A stretch of DNA of 64,000 nt, taken from the NCBI GenBank assembly GCA_902557965.1, contig CACECK010000003.1:1-64000 (forward strand). The letters are read 5' to 3'. Both the position numbers and the translations under genes were made by a program. The notes beneath the pieces were generated by a model that saw nothing but the letters and a program-made list of their open reading frames with translations, was not told the origin of the DNA and ran no database searches. This stretch comes from an uncultured SAR86 cluster bacterium. Its GTDB lineage: Bacteria; Pseudomonadota; Gammaproteobacteria; Magnimaribacterales; D2472. Positions 1-8,340 of the stretch are shown one piece after another. How positions within the stretch are numbered: position 1 is the stretch's first letter; every line of letters starts with the position of its first letter.

Positions 1-28
1 TGCCACCCAATCTAAATATTACAAATGA
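1..28 (+). CDS. 3' end of an upstream gene, probably ccmE (partial)
   Basis: One frame stays open from base 2 and ends at TGA 26-28, giving the tail ATQSKYYK. This stop overlaps the ATG of ccmF (25-27) in an ATGA arrangement typical of coupled genes in one operon. Assignment to ccmE rests only on the usual order ccmE-ccmF-ccmG; eight residues cannot identify the protein. Confidence 0.35.
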
Positions 29-1912
29 TAATTGAGATATCTCATTTTTTATCGCTTTTAGCAACAGGGCTATTTTTTCTAGTTGGATGTTTTGCTTTTA
101 TTCGCTCCGGAGATGTACTAATTTCAAGACTTATAAGCCGCACTTACTCACATGGATTTTTATTTCTATTTTCATCATTTTTGATTTATGTTTGGCTAGC
201 AGTTACTGATAATTTTTCTGTAGCTTACATAGCCAACCATTCAAATACAGATTTACCAGTATTTTATAAAATATCTTCAATTTGGAGTGCTCATGAGGGA
301 TCTATGTTTTTGTGGATTATTTTTTTAGCAGCATGGGGATATATTTTTTAATATCAAAGTTGATAACAATGAAATACTTAAATCTAAAAGTATTGGAATA
401 ATTTCAATTATATTAGTTGGTTTTTTATCATTTCTATTACTTACCTCTAATCCATTTGAGACTATCTTGCCTTTCGCACCATCAAATGGTGCTGATATCA
501 ATCCTGTTTTGCAAGATCCTGCATTAGCAATTCACCCACCTACCTTATATATTGGATACGTTGGATTTGTAATACCTTTTGCTTGCGCAATTGCATTTCT
601 AATTCATGGTAATTCTGATGTTAAATGGGAGGAGTTAGCAAGAAAATGGTCTGTGGTTGCATGGATTTTTTTAACAATTGGCATAACCCTAGGAAGTTGG
701 TGGGCCTATTATGAGTTAGGCTGGGGAGGGTATTGGTTTTGGGACCCTGTTGAAAATGTTGCTTTGATGCCATGGCTTGCAGCAACTGCATTTTTACATT
801 CTTTAAGTGTATCTATAAAGTCATCCAATCTAAGAATATGGACTATTTTGTTATCGATTTCTGTATTTTCATTAAGCCTCTTTGGAGCATTTATTGTTAG
901 ATCAGGAATTATTGATAGTGTGCATTCTTTTGCGAATGATCCTGAGAGAGGCCTTTACCTTCTTGCGTTTATTGGAACAATAATTATTGTTTCAATGTTT
1001 TTATTTGTTTTAAGGTTCTCAATCATTAAATCAACAAAAAATATTAAAGCTTTTTCAAAAGAATCATTTATATCCATAAACAATATTTTTTTTGGGTCTT
1101 TAGTTTTTTCTGTAATGCTGGGCGTTACTTATCCTCTGATCTATGAATATTTATATGATCAGAAGATTAGCGTTGGAGCTCCTTTTTATAACGCTATATT
1201 TGTACCAATAGTTGTCACGGCATGTTTATTTTTATTTTTTTCTATCGATTCAAAGTGGCAAAGAACAATTAAATTACCATTCTTTAGTGGCCCAACTATT
1301 TATTCAAGCCTACTCGCAGTAGGATCAACTCTTCTAAGTATGCACTCATTTGCAATAGAATCTGTTTCAATAATTATTTCTTTATTTGCAGGATTTTTGT
1401 TGATATACAGATATTTGATTGAGATAAGCATTTCATTGCTAAAGAAAAAATACTTAAATCCTTTTAGTGCAGTGGCTCATTTTTCGCTTGGACTTCTAAT
1501 AATTTCAATTGCATTAAACAGTATTTTAAGTAATGAAAGAGCAATAAATATCAAAATAAATGAGTCTGAAATCTACAAGGATTTAAATATATTTTTTCAA
1601 GATATTAGAGTAGTAAATAATTCAAATCATGATGCTATAAAAGCAAGTTTTGTTATTAAAGATATAGATTCTAATTCATTTATTCTTAGTCCAGAAAAAA
1701 GAAAATACTTTACAAGAGGACAGATAACAACTGAAACAGCTATTCATGTAACCTTTTTGAGAGATATATATTTGACCATTGGGGATCAATTAGATGATGG
1801 TAGTTGGATAGTAAATATTCAAATAAACTATCTAATAAGGTGGATTTGGATATCGGCGATTCTTATGTCGAGCGCAGGTCTAATGTTAGTATTAAGTAGA
1901 AGAAGAACATAA
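25..1912 (+). CDS. ccmF: Cytochrome c maturation protein CcmF (frameshifted in this sequence)
   Basis: CcmF is the membrane subunit of the CcmFH heme lyase that attaches heme to apocytochrome c at the periplasmic face. The reading frame runs 25-351, then must step +1 at a run of six T (344-349) to continue through 1912. The bridged frame restores the family segment reading LLLTSNPFE, followed by LNP-type NPVLQDPALAIHPPTLY, and then the tryptophan-rich WWD motif around 700-760 (GSWWAYYELGWGGYWFWDP). The total is about 628 residues with many membrane helices, normal for the family. Without the bridge, the downstream part would need a TTG start inside a conserved segment. It is the first clearly identified gene of a ccmFGHI run. 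The single-base homopolymer shift is most likely a sequencing or assembly error. Confidence 0.9.
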
Positions 1913-1914
1913 AT

Positions 1915-2442
1915 ATGAATTTTATACTCAGATTTTTGGTTTTAGCTGTTCCGATAGCTTTTATAAGCATGTTCTATGTGCTGTTATCAACAGAAGATAG
2001 TTACCCAGGTGCAGATTATAAAGTTTTTGAGATCCCGCAGTTTTCATTACCATCTTTAGACGATAGCTCTAATATAAATAATGATAGCCTTAAAGGCGAC
2101 TTCATTATTAACGTTTGGGCAAGCTGGTGCATTACATGCAGGGTTGAACATCCTTACCTATCCAAATTAAGTCGTGAAGGTATAAAAATTATAGGCCTAA
2201 ACTACAAAGATGAAAGAGAAGATGCGGTAGATTGGATTAATAAATTTGGAGATCCTTATGACCTTATCATTCATGATATCAAAGGGGCTTTGGCATTAGA
2301 TATGGGTGTTACAGGCGCGCCTGAAACTTTTCTAGTTCAAAATGGAATTGTTGTTGCTCATTATCAAGGAGAGGTAAATCAACTTATATGGAATAAAGTT
2401 TTTGAACCGATTATTGATTCTAAAAAAATAAACTTAAAATGA
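1915..2442 (+). CDS. ccmG: Thiol:disulfide interchange protein CcmG/DsbE
   Basis: This is a 175-residue membrane-anchored periplasmic thioredoxin that reduces apocytochrome c cysteines before heme attachment. It has an N-terminal anchor (about 5-25), then a thioredoxin fold with the active site WASWCITCRVEHPYL near residues 70-84. The cis-proline region TGAPETF near 140 is characteristic of CcmG. The usual WCPTC is changed to WCITC here. The gene starts 2 bases after the ccmF stop and overlaps ccmH by 4 bases. Confidence 0.93.
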   Translation: MNFILRFLVLAVPIAFISMFYVLLSTEDSYPGADYKVFEIPQFSLPSLDDSSNINNDSLKGDFIINVWASWCITCRVEHPYLSKLSREGIKIIGLNYKDEREDAVDWINKFGDPYDLIIHDIKGALALDMGVTGAPETFLVQNGIVVAHYQGEVNQLIWNKVFEPIIDSKKINLK

Positions 2443-2810
2443 AATATATTTATTCTTTTTGTATTTTATTATCTTGTTATATGTTTTCTGCAATAGTATA
2501 CGAATTTGATAATGAGGCTGATGAATCAAGATTTAATAATTTAATAAAAGAAATAAGATGCCCAAAATGCACTTCGGGCTCACTTTATAGCTCAAATGCT
2601 CCAGTTTCAGAAGATCTTAAAAAAAGAATTGCTGAAATGATCAATCAAGGAAAATCAAATACAGAGATAAAAGAATACGTGGCCAGAACCTTTGGTAAAG
2701 AATCCCTATATGACCCTCAATTTCAGCAAGACACATTCTTGCTATGGTTCGGCCCAGTCATATTTGTATTTGTGGCATTCATATTTTTCTTTCTTAGAAG
2801 AAAAACATAA
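2439..2810 (+). CDS. ccmH: Cytochrome c maturation protein CcmH
   Basis: This 123-residue thiol-reductase subunit of the heme ligation complex has a signal peptide, then the redox motif RCPKC near residue 40, and one C-terminal membrane helix ending in RRKT. The family motif is usually LRCxxCQ; here the residue after the second Cys is Thr. The helical stretch SNTEIKEYVARTFGKESLYDP matches the family, where it reads G.sD.EI...v.RYGdfVlY.P. It overlaps ccmG by 4 bases and shares one base with the next gene. The length fits the short, CcmI-less form of CcmH. Confidence 0.9.
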   Translation: MKYIYSFCILLSCYMFSAIVYEFDNEADESRFNNLIKEIRCPKCTSGSLYSSNAPVSEDLKKRIAEMINQGKSNTEIKEYVARTFGKESLYDPQFQQDTFLLWFGPVIFVFVAFIFFFLRRKT

Positions 2811-3589
2811 TGCTTACTTTTATTTTTTTGGTATTGTTAGCAGGATTACCTATATTGGCTTATTTACTTGCTAGTAAGACAAAAAATAAAGGAATAGTAT
2901 TTGGATTATCAACAATAGTCCTATCATTTTGTTTATTTATTTATATTAGTAAATTTTCAGTTCTTGGAAGTTTGAATAAACGAATCCTTAATGATCAAAT
3001 TATTGATGAAATTTATATTGATTCCAAAATCTCAACTAAATACTTAGTCAAAATTGAACAAACACTTAATGCTGATGAAATAAAAATCTGGTTGATAAGC
3101 TTAATTTCAAAAGCAATAGAATTAGATAAATTAAGTTCTGCAGAGAGCTTGGTAACATTCTCAGAAAAATTTTTTAATTCAAATGAAGAAAAATTAATTT
3201 TTTATAATATGTATACAACCCTAAGAGATGCTAAATTTCCAGAATTTTCTAAAGCAGCTTTTATTATTTCAGACAAATCATATTATCCCTGTATTTTCTC
3301 TGATGGCGTAATAAGTTTATTTATATTAAATGGGCCTGATATTCCAATTGGAGAGAGTAGGTTTTTAAATCAAGAGAGCATAGAAATTTCTAATATAAAT
3401 AGTTTAATACCAGGATTTGATCTATCTTCGGCATACTTAAATAATGAAACAGTTGAGCTTAATCTCTCAGTAAATTGCGATAAAAATGATGATATTTATT
3501 CGATAAATAATCTTATTGTGCTGAGCCCAAATACGCCATTTATAAGCTATAAAATTGAACTAAATGAATGGTTAAAAAAGCCACAGTAG
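2810..3589 (+). CDS. ccmI: Divergent CcmI-like cytochrome c biogenesis protein
   Basis: This 259-residue protein has two N-terminal membrane helices (about 2-20 and 28-48), a helical middle (about 75-155) and a beta-rich C-terminal domain. That order fits CcmI, the apocytochrome c chaperone, whose C-terminal domain binds substrate. The sequence has drifted far, so the call depends mainly on its position directly after ccmH and on the domain order. The start overlaps the last base of the ccmH stop. The protein is shorter than typical CcmI (about 400 residues), as if the TPR region were reduced. Confidence 0.6.
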   Translation: MLTFIFLVLLAGLPILAYLLASKTKNKGIVFGLSTIVLSFCLFIYISKFSVLGSLNKRILNDQIIDEIYIDSKISTKYLVKIEQTLNADEIKIWLISLISKAIELDKLSSAESLVTFSEKFFNSNEEKLIFYNMYTTLRDAKFPEFSKAAFIISDKSYYPCIFSDGVISLFILNGPDIPIGESRFLNQESIEISNINSLIPGFDLSSAYLNNETVELNLSVNCDKNDDIYSINNLIVLSPNTPFISYKIELNEWLKKPQ

Positions 3590-3590
3590 T

Positions 3591-3596
3591 TATAAT
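3591..3596 (+). promoter_or_regulatory. Candidate -10 box upstream of smc
   Basis: A TATAAT hexamer lies directly after the ccmI stop codon and 26 bases before the smc ATG. No convincing -35 box was found at 16-18 bases. It would let the smc-zipA-ligase genes be transcribed apart from the ccm operon. Confidence 0.35.
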
Positions 3597-3622
3597 AGAT
3601 ATAGAAAAACTAGACTCGTAAA

Positions 3623-5821
3623 ATGCAGCTAAAACACATAAAACTATCAGGTTTTAAAAGTTTCGTTGATCCAACGAAAATATCCTTTCCTACAAATATG
3701 GTTGGTGTGGTTGGGCCAAACGGTTGCGGTAAATCCAATGTAATAGATGCAATAAGATGGGTGTTAGGAGAGCTTTCAGCAAAAAATTTGAGAGGTGAGT
3801 CTATGGTTGATGTCATTTTTAATGGCTCAGAAAATAGGAAAGCTTCAGGTCAGTGCAGTATTGAATTACTTTTTGATAATTCTAGTGCAAAAATTGGTGG
3901 TGAATACGCATCTTTTAATGAAGTTTCTATTAAAAGAGTAATGACTAGAGATGCTCAATCTGATTATTTTATAAACAATACAAAATGTAGAAGAAAAGAT
4001 GTTCAAGATATCTTTTTAGGCACAGGACTCGGCCCTAGCTCTTACGCCATTATAGAGCAAGGAATGGTTAGCAAGCTCGTAAGCGCAAAACCAGATGAAC
4101 TAAGAACTCATATTGAAGAAGCTGCTGGTGTTTCAAAATACAGAGAAAGAAGAAGAGAGACAGAGTCTAGGATTAAAAGAACAAAGGAAAACTTATCCAG
4201 AGTAAAAGATATTAGAGATGAAATTGGAAGGCTAATTAAAAGATTAGAAAATCAGGCCAAAGCTGCTGAAAAATATAAAGTACTCAAAGAGGAAAAATCA
4301 AAAGTTGAATTAGATACAGCAATAATATTTTCTTTAGAGGCCAAGAATAATAGAGACGATTTGCAAAAAAAACTTGATTCCCTTAACAGGGATCTAAAAA
4401 TTAAAAATGCTGAATCTGATACTATTCAATCTCAAATTGATCAATATAGAACAGAAAATGAATCAGTTTTGTCAGAGTATGATTCTGCTCAAAAAAACTT
4501 TTATTCCATTGGTGCTGAAATTGCTAAGAGAGAGGCTAACCTACAAAATATTAATAGAACTGAAAATGAAACTGAGTTCAAACTTCAAAAGGCCAGAGAA
4601 AATTTAGAGAAAGCAAAAGAATCAGAGAAAAATTTTGATGAACTCAGCCCAAATGAAAAAGCAATGCATCTTTTAAATAATATTATTGATGTTTTAAAAA
4701 AATACAATATACAAAACGATAGCATATTTGATAAGGCTAATGAGTTAAAACAATTACTAATTAGTATTTTAAATATTGCGTCTGCTCAATCCAAATCACT
4801 TACTGAAGAGTATAAATCTCGTGAAAGTGATCTTTCCGAACAAATAAATGAAGCGAAAAAATCAAAAAAATCTATTCAGGAGGAAATGAAAGGGTTCGTC
4901 AATAAAAGCTCTGAGGCGGAATCTATTTTAATTACATTAAGACAAAAACAATCTAAATTTAATGAAGAATTAAGAGAGCTAGAGAACAAGAAATCAATTG
5001 TTGAATTAGACATAAAATCTTTATCAGAGAAGGGCACAAATATAAGACTAGAATTAAAAACTTATGAAATTAATTTAGATAATTCTAATAAAAAAATTCA
5101 AAATGCTGGCATCAACTTAGATGAAGTCATCTTTGAAGAATATCAAAATGTAACAATTTCAGAATTAGAAGATAAATTAACTGATATAGAATCAAAGATT
5201 ATAAGGTTAGGAGCAATAAACCTTGCTGCACCTGAAGAAATTGAAGAAGAATCAAAAAGGAAAGAAGAATTAGATAAACAATACGATGATCTAATGGAGG
5301 CTCTTGATAAGCTAACGGGAGCAATTAAAAAAATAGATAATGAAACTAAAACTATTTTTAAAGATAGCTTTGATGCTGTAAATGTTAAATTAAAAGAAGT
5401 ATTTCCAAAATTATTTGGAGGTGGAGTAGCGGAGCTTGCTCTCACTGACGATGATCCATTGCATGCAGGTGTTGTATTAATGGCAAGACCACCTGGAAAA
5501 AAGAATTCTTCAATATCGCAACTTTCTGGAGGTGAGAAAGCATTGACAGCTTTAGCATTGGTATTTGCAATATTTGACTTAAATCCTGCGCCTTTTTGTT
5601 TGCTTGATGAGGTTGATGCGCCTTTAGATGACCTTAATACTTTAAGATTTATCAATATGGTTGAAGAGATGTCAAAATCAGTTCAATTTATTTTCATAAC
5701 TCATAATAAAGTTTCTATGGAGAGGAGTGATTATCTTATGGGTGTTACGATGCAAGAAGCTGGAGTATCCAGGCTGGTATCAGTTGATGTAAATCAAGCT
5801 TTAGAATTGGCCGAATCTTAA
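3623..5821 (+). CDS. smc: Chromosome segregation SMC ATPase, short form without recognisable hinge
   Basis: This 732-residue SMC ATPase should compact and segregate DNA as a dimer. The N-terminal head carries Walker A GPNGCGKSN at residues 31-39 and the EAAG segment near 168. The C-terminal head carries the ABC signature LSGGEK near 634 and Walker B LLDEVDAPLDD near 660. Between them lie only about 370 residues, mostly charged coiled coil. Bacterial Smc is usually 1150-1200 residues with a globular hinge of about 150 residues mid-chain; I see no hinge motifs here, only a helical stretch around 335-400, and no CxxC hook as in Rad50. The frame is intact and both heads are complete, so this looks like genuine shortening. 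zipA follows with no gap. Confidence 0.85.
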   Translation: MQLKHIKLSGFKSFVDPTKISFPTNMVGVVGPNGCGKSNVIDAIRWVLGELSAKNLRGESMVDVIFNGSENRKASGQCSIELLFDNSSAKIGGEYASFNEVSIKRVMTRDAQSDYFINNTKCRRKDVQDIFLGTGLGPSSYAIIEQGMVSKLVSAKPDELRTHIEEAAGVSKYRERRRETESRIKRTKENLSRVKDIRDEIGRLIKRLENQAKAAEKYKVLKEEKSKVELDTAIIFSLEAKNNRDDLQKKLDSLNRDLKIKNAESDTIQSQIDQYRTENESVLSEYDSAQKNFYSIGAEIAKREANLQNINRTENETEFKLQKARENLEKAKESEKNFDELSPNEKAMHLLNNIIDVLKKYNIQNDSIFDKANELKQLLISILNIASAQSKSLTEEYKSRESDLSEQINEAKKSKKSIQEEMKGFVNKSSEAESILITLRQKQSKFNEELRELENKKSIVELDIKSLSEKGTNIRLELKTYEINLDNSNKKIQNAGINLDEVIFEEYQNVTISELEDKLTDIESKIIRLGAINLAAPEEIEEESKRKEELDKQYDDLMEALDKLTGAIKKIDNETKTIFKDSFDAVNVKLKEVFPKLFGGGVAELALTDDDPLHAGVVLMARPPGKKNSSISQLSGGEKALTALALVFAIFDLNPAPFCLLDEVDAPLDDLNTLRFINMVEEMSKSVQFIFITHNKVSMERSDYLMGVTMQEAGVSRLVSVDVNQALELAES

Positions 5822-6454
5822 ATGGGAATAAATGCTGAAATATATTTAATAGGATTATCAGTATTAACTTTTTTGATAATTGTATTTTTATTTATAAAGA
5901 AAATTTCAAATTCAGGTAAATTAAAAGTAAAAATTGAAAAAGTTTCGGACAGTACAAATCATCAGTCTTTTGATGAAGGTGCCAAACAAGCAACCTTAAA
6001 ATTTGATGACGGCCAATCTGAAAAAATTGAAGATCAGGAACTAGTAATTCTTAACCTGATTTCAGTTGATAAATCTTTTTTTGATGTTGATCAAATCATT
6101 GGTTTTTTATCGAACTATGGGGCAGTCCTCAACAATAAATATTTTTCTTATATTGATGAACAGGGTACAGAAATATTTAGAGTAGCTAATGCTCTTAATC
6201 CAGGTACTTTTGAGGTAGATTCAAAAACTTTTGCTGTTGTTATTGCTTCAAATTTAAGCTCTGTAGCTGATCCGGTGAATACTGTTAAGACAATGATAGA
6301 GTTTTCAATTAATTTTTCAGAGAAATTTCACGCCAGCCTTTGCGATGAGGAAAGAACACCAATTACAAAACAAATGATTTCACATATTGAAACCAGAGCT
6401 CAGGATCTTGCTAGATTAAAGCAGCTTAAAAACGTTAATAATAAAGAAAATTAG
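5822..6454 (+). CDS. zipA: Cell division protein ZipA
   Basis: ZipA tethers FtsZ to the inner membrane at the division site. The 210-residue protein has an N-terminal membrane helix (about 6-26), a short charged linker (about 30-68), and a C-terminal FtsZ-binding domain beginning at LVILNLIS and including the FEVDSKTFAV strand region. The linker is much shorter than the Pro/Gln-rich linker of E. coli ZipA (328 residues). It follows the smc stop directly, the standard gammaproteobacterial order. Confidence 0.88.
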   Translation: MGINAEIYLIGLSVLTFLIIVFLFIKKISNSGKLKVKIEKVSDSTNHQSFDEGAKQATLKFDDGQSEKIEDQELVILNLISVDKSFFDVDQIIGFLSNYGAVLNNKYFSYIDEQGTEIFRVANALNPGTFEVDSKTFAVVIASNLSSVADPVNTVKTMIEFSINFSEKFHASLCDEERTPITKQMISHIETRAQDLARLKQLKNVNNKEN

Positions 6455-6458
6455 CCAT

Positions 6459-7745
6459 ATGTTAGAACCTTGGAAAATTATTGTTGAACTTGAGAGCGAT
6501 AACAGCAGATTATTCAAAGAAAGCGTTATTGAAGCCCATCTTAATGACAAAATCTTTCAAGAAGGTTTAATAATGTGCCTAGATCCTTTAATAACATTTG
6601 GTGTAAAACAAGTTCCTGAGAGTCAAAAAGATGGAACAGGATTAAGTTGGACTGAGTTTAGAAAAGCTGCAAATCAGTTAATAGATAGAAAAAAAACCGG
6701 CCATGCTGCAAGAGATTTGATAATTGATTTAATTGAGTTATCAAAAAAAGACCAGTGGAATGACTGGTTCAGAAGAATATTAATAAAAGATCTAAGATGT
6801 GGTGTCAGCGAAAAAACTGTAAATAATGTTGCTAAAAAAATGGACTTAGAATTTAGAGTTCCAGTTTTTTCATGCATGTTAGCCCATGATGGAGCCAAAC
6901 ATCCCAAAAAAATTAAGGGAGATTGTTTAGTTGAATATAAATATGATGGCGTAAGGGTAATAGGAATTGTTAAGAACGAAAGAGCAACCTTATATAGCCG
7001 TAATGGGAAAATTTTTAATAATTTTCCTCATATTGAAAGCGCTTTAAGCAAAATTGAATATAATAATTTTGTTTTCGATGGCGAGGTAATGAGCGATGAT
7101 TTTCAAGCTCTTATGAAACAAGTATATAGAAAATCAGGTGCTAAGACAGATGATGCATATCTTGCTTTGTTTGATTTACTTCCGCTTGAAGAATTTAATA
7201 ATGGAAAGAGTAAATTAAATTCAATTGAAAGAAAAGAAGAGCTAAACAAACTATCTAAAACTTTTGATGATGTTATTAAGTTAGTAGATTATGAAATAAT
7301 TAATTTTGACAATGAAGATGGTCAAAATAAATTTTCAGTCATGAATAAAGAAGCACTTGATAAAGGTTTTGAAGGGTTAATGATCAAACCTAATAATAGT
7401 TACTATGAGAGCAAGAGAAGCCATGCATGGCTTAAGATAAAACCATTTATTGAAGTTACATTAAAGGTCGTTGATATCCAAGAGGGATCTGGTAAACACG
7501 CTGGAAAGCTTGGTGCATTTCAGGTTGAGGGTGATGATGATGGCAAATTTTTTTCACTAAGTGTTGGAAGTGGTCTTACAGATGATGATAGAGAAAAATT
7601 TTGGTCTGCAAAAGATAAGCTTATAGGAAGAATGGTTGAGATAAGAGCAGATGCTATAACACAGAGCATTGAAGGAGAGCACTTTAGCCTCCGATTTCCA
7701 AGATTTAAAAATTTTAGAGGATTTAAAGAAGATGAAAAAATATAA
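6459..7745 (+). CDS. ATP-dependent DNA ligase, T4-like layout
   Basis: This 428-residue ligase seals nicks using ATP. It shows nucleotidyltransferase motif I EYKYDGVR at 159-166 with Lys161 as the AMP acceptor, FDGE at 206-209, motif IV EGLMIK at 305-310 and motif V WLKIKP at 324-329, then an OB-fold domain. The helical N-terminal domain contains RKKTGHAARD and LIKDLRCGVS, which I recall as resembling the RKLTGNAA and RDLECGAS segments of phage T4 ligase. In most gammaproteobacteria the gene after zipA is NAD-dependent ligA (about 670 residues with zinc finger, HhH and BRCT domains); none of those domains is present. The next gene overlaps its 3' end by 14 bases. Confidence 0.88.
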   Translation: MLEPWKIIVELESDNSRLFKESVIEAHLNDKIFQEGLIMCLDPLITFGVKQVPESQKDGTGLSWTEFRKAANQLIDRKKTGHAARDLIIDLIELSKKDQWNDWFRRILIKDLRCGVSEKTVNNVAKKMDLEFRVPVFSCMLAHDGAKHPKKIKGDCLVEYKYDGVRVIGIVKNERATLYSRNGKIFNNFPHIESALSKIEYNNFVFDGEVMSDDFQALMKQVYRKSGAKTDDAYLALFDLLPLEEFNNGKSKLNSIERKEELNKLSKTFDDVIKLVDYEIINFDNEDGQNKFSVMNKEALDKGFEGLMIKPNNSYYESKRSHAWLKIKPFIEVTLKVVDIQEGSGKHAGKLGAFQVEGDDDGKFFSLSVGSGLTDDDREKFWSAKDKLIGRMVEIRADAITQSIEGEHFSLRFPRFKNFRGFKEDEKI

Positions 7746-8340
7746 GCTAACTTGTTCTTTATTTCTAACAATTTTCGTTCTTCAATCATGTGTGACTAAG
7801 CCACCTGAGAATCCTGATAATATTTGCTTAATTTTCCAAGAAAAACGTAGCTGGTATAAAGCAGTTATTAGAAGTGAAAAAAGATGGAAAATACCTCCCT
7901 ATGTTTTAATGTCATTTGTATATCAAGAATCCAGTTTTCAATCTGATGCAAAACCTGAAAGAGAAAAGATATTAGGTTTTATTCCTTGGTTCAGACCTTC
8001 CACAGCTGTAGGCTATTCTCAGGCATTAAATAAAACATGGGAAGACTATAAAGATGAGACTGGCAATACTAGAGCAAACAGAAAAGACTTTGCCGATTCA
8101 GCTGATTTTATTGGATGGTATGCTAGCAAAGGTTACTATCAAGGTTTTGAGAGAACTGACGCAAGGTCTTTATATCTGGCATATCACGAAGGTTATACTG
8201 GCTTTAAGAAAAAAACATACAGAAAAAAACAGTGGCTAATTAAAGTATCTGATAGAGTTCAAGCAAGATCTGTTAAATATCAACAACAGTATTGGGGTTG
8301 TGCTAAGGAATTAAAGAAAAAGAGGTTTTTATTTTTTTAG
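7732..8340 (+). CDS. Lytic-transglycosylase-like (SLT domain) lipoprotein
   Basis: This 202-residue protein begins with a lipoprotein signal (KLTCSLFLTIFVLQSC, lipobox LQSC), placing it in an envelope membrane. The SLT-type fold follows: YQESSF carries the probable catalytic Glu, then VGYSQAL, and LAYHEGYTGF near the C-terminus. The expected reaction is cleavage of peptidoglycan glycan strands. The ATG at 7732 is preferred over one at 7669 because it begins the signal peptide. It overlaps the ligase by 14 bases and the convergent protease gene by 4 bases. Confidence 0.82.
   Translation: MKKYKLTCSLFLTIFVLQSCVTKPPENPDNICLIFQEKRSWYKAVIRSEKRWKIPPYVLMSFVYQESSFQSDAKPEREKILGFIPWFRPSTAVGYSQALNKTWEDYKDETGNTRANRKDFADSADFIGWYASKGYYQGFERTDARSLYLAYHEGYTGFKKKTYRKKQWLIKVSDRVQARSVKYQQQYWGCAKELKKKRFLFF

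Noticed and set aside
2692..2874. Overlapping 60-residue ORF across the ccmH/ccmI junction
   Set aside because: It lies in another frame of two well-supported genes and has no family signal.
5143..5655. 170-residue minus-strand ORF opposite smc
   Set aside because: Antisense to the conserved C-terminal head of Smc; serine-rich composition is typical of a reversed coding strand.
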